Part shown: positions 5,730 to 6,022 of the stretch, piece after piece | How the letters are laid out: every line of letters starts with the position of its first letter | Numbering within the stretch: the first letter of the stretch is position 1 | Notes under the pieces: model-generated | The model's database searches: none | The model's input: only the letters and a program-made list of their open reading frames with translations | What the model was told of the DNA's origin: nothing | Program-made: the position numbers and the translations under genes | NCBI GenBank assembly: GCA_045535095.1 | Contig: JAZSKY010000073.1 | Coordinates: 1 to 6,022 of the forward strand | DNA from: SIG672 sp045535095 | Lineage (GTDB): Bacteria; Bacillota; Clostridia; Oscillospirales; CAG-272 | Direction of reading: 5' to 3' | Length of the DNA stretch: 6,022 bases

Positions 5730-5807
5730 GTTAATTTAAGCTCGTCGGGGAACTACTCATCCACCGCTATCGCGGTCCCCCTTCCCTCGCAAGGGAAGGC
5801 TTTCGGG
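5730..5807. repeat. Palindromic repeat module B, a diverged relative of module A
   Basis: It opens with the same 24-base lead-in as module A (20 of 24 bases identical to 5595-5618). It then has the same order of parts: a CATCCACC-type box, hairpin ACCGC/GCGGT (5763-5767/5772-5776), hairpin CCTTCCCT/AGGGAAGG (5780-5787/5792-5799), then CTTTCGG (5800-5806), matching CTTTGG after the second hairpin of module A. The stem sequences differ while the layout holds. No coding signal is visible. Confidence 0.6.
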
Positions 5808-6022
5808 AGGACCAAGGCCCTCCCCTACGGGGCTTCGGCAAAGTTTGTTATATATTTGCGGATAATATCCGCAGGAGCATACCGCGGCGCCCTTTCCTCT
5901 TGCGCCGCGAAATTACAGCCGCGCCGAATCTCTTTTGAGGCGCTTTGCCCGTGCGTGCGCCCATGCGCACGGGCAACATTGAATCAGAGAGTGGGTGCTT
6001 CCAAAGGGAGGGATTCTTCCCT
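5808..6022. repeat. Hairpin-rich non-coding stretch running off the window edge
   Basis: No gene is supported here. Perfect hairpins are TGCGGAT/ATCCGCA (5857-5863/5867-5873), CGCGGCGC/GCGCCGCG (5883-5890/5902-5909), GCGCC/GGCGC (5921-5925/5939-5943) and GCCCGTGCG/CGCACGGGC (5947-5955/5966-5974). The last bases, AAGGGAGGGATTCTTCCCT, begin a further palindrome cut by the window end. The density of stems suggests another short repeat element or a structured RNA; which one cannot be decided from one copy. Confidence 0.5.

Overview
The window reads as chromosomal DNA of a low- to mid-GC Bacillota bacterium, most likely an uncultured gut-type clostridium (Oscillospiraceae/Ruminococcaceae-like). 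This rests on the rpsO-pnp synteny, the family resemblance of the proteins, AAAGGA/GAAAGG-type ribosome binding sites, sigma-A promoters, and intergenic hairpin repeats of the kind common in such genomes. The organism call is inference; there is no rRNA here to test it.

Layout, left to right. (1) 1-180 is a repeat block built from an 8-base word (TCGATATG / CATATCGA) that separates small hairpins. (2) 187-236 is a leftward intrinsic terminator. (3) 358-1182, minus strand, is an AraC-family regulator interrupted by one in-frame amber codon between its two DNA-binding helix-turn-helix motifs. (4) 1183-1313 is a divergent control region in which two promoters face away from each other with overlapping -10 elements. 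(5) 1314-2592, plus strand, is a Gfo/Idh/MocA-family NAD(P)-dependent oxidoreductase split by a single extra C in a run of five. (6) 2609-3098 is a complete rpsO transcription unit: consensus promoter, about 130 nt of structured leader (candidate S15 autoregulatory RNA), the S15 gene, and a strong terminator. (7) 3099-5454 is pnp (polynucleotide phosphorylase), preceded by a long leader hairpin resembling in kind the RNase III-processed pnp leader of other bacteria. (8) 5455-6022 has no gene: two perfect hairpins, the pnp terminator, then several short palindromic repeat elements running off the window edge.

How it fits together. rpsO and pnp are housekeeping genes for the 30S subunit and for RNA turnover. 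Each seems to carry its own post-transcriptional leader control, and the terminator between them separates their transcription. The upstream regulator/oxidoreductase pair looks like a small accessory sugar-metabolism locus in which the AraC protein would control the divergent enzyme gene. Both members are broken by a single lesion. That points to decay of the locus, to sequence errors, or, less likely, to recoding (amber readthrough and +1 frameshifting).

I do not see a clearly new multi-gene system. The items most worth a second look are the paired lesions, the overlapping divergent promoters, the two leader RNAs, and the two related repeat modules downstream of pnp, which keep the same hairpin layout with different stem sequences.
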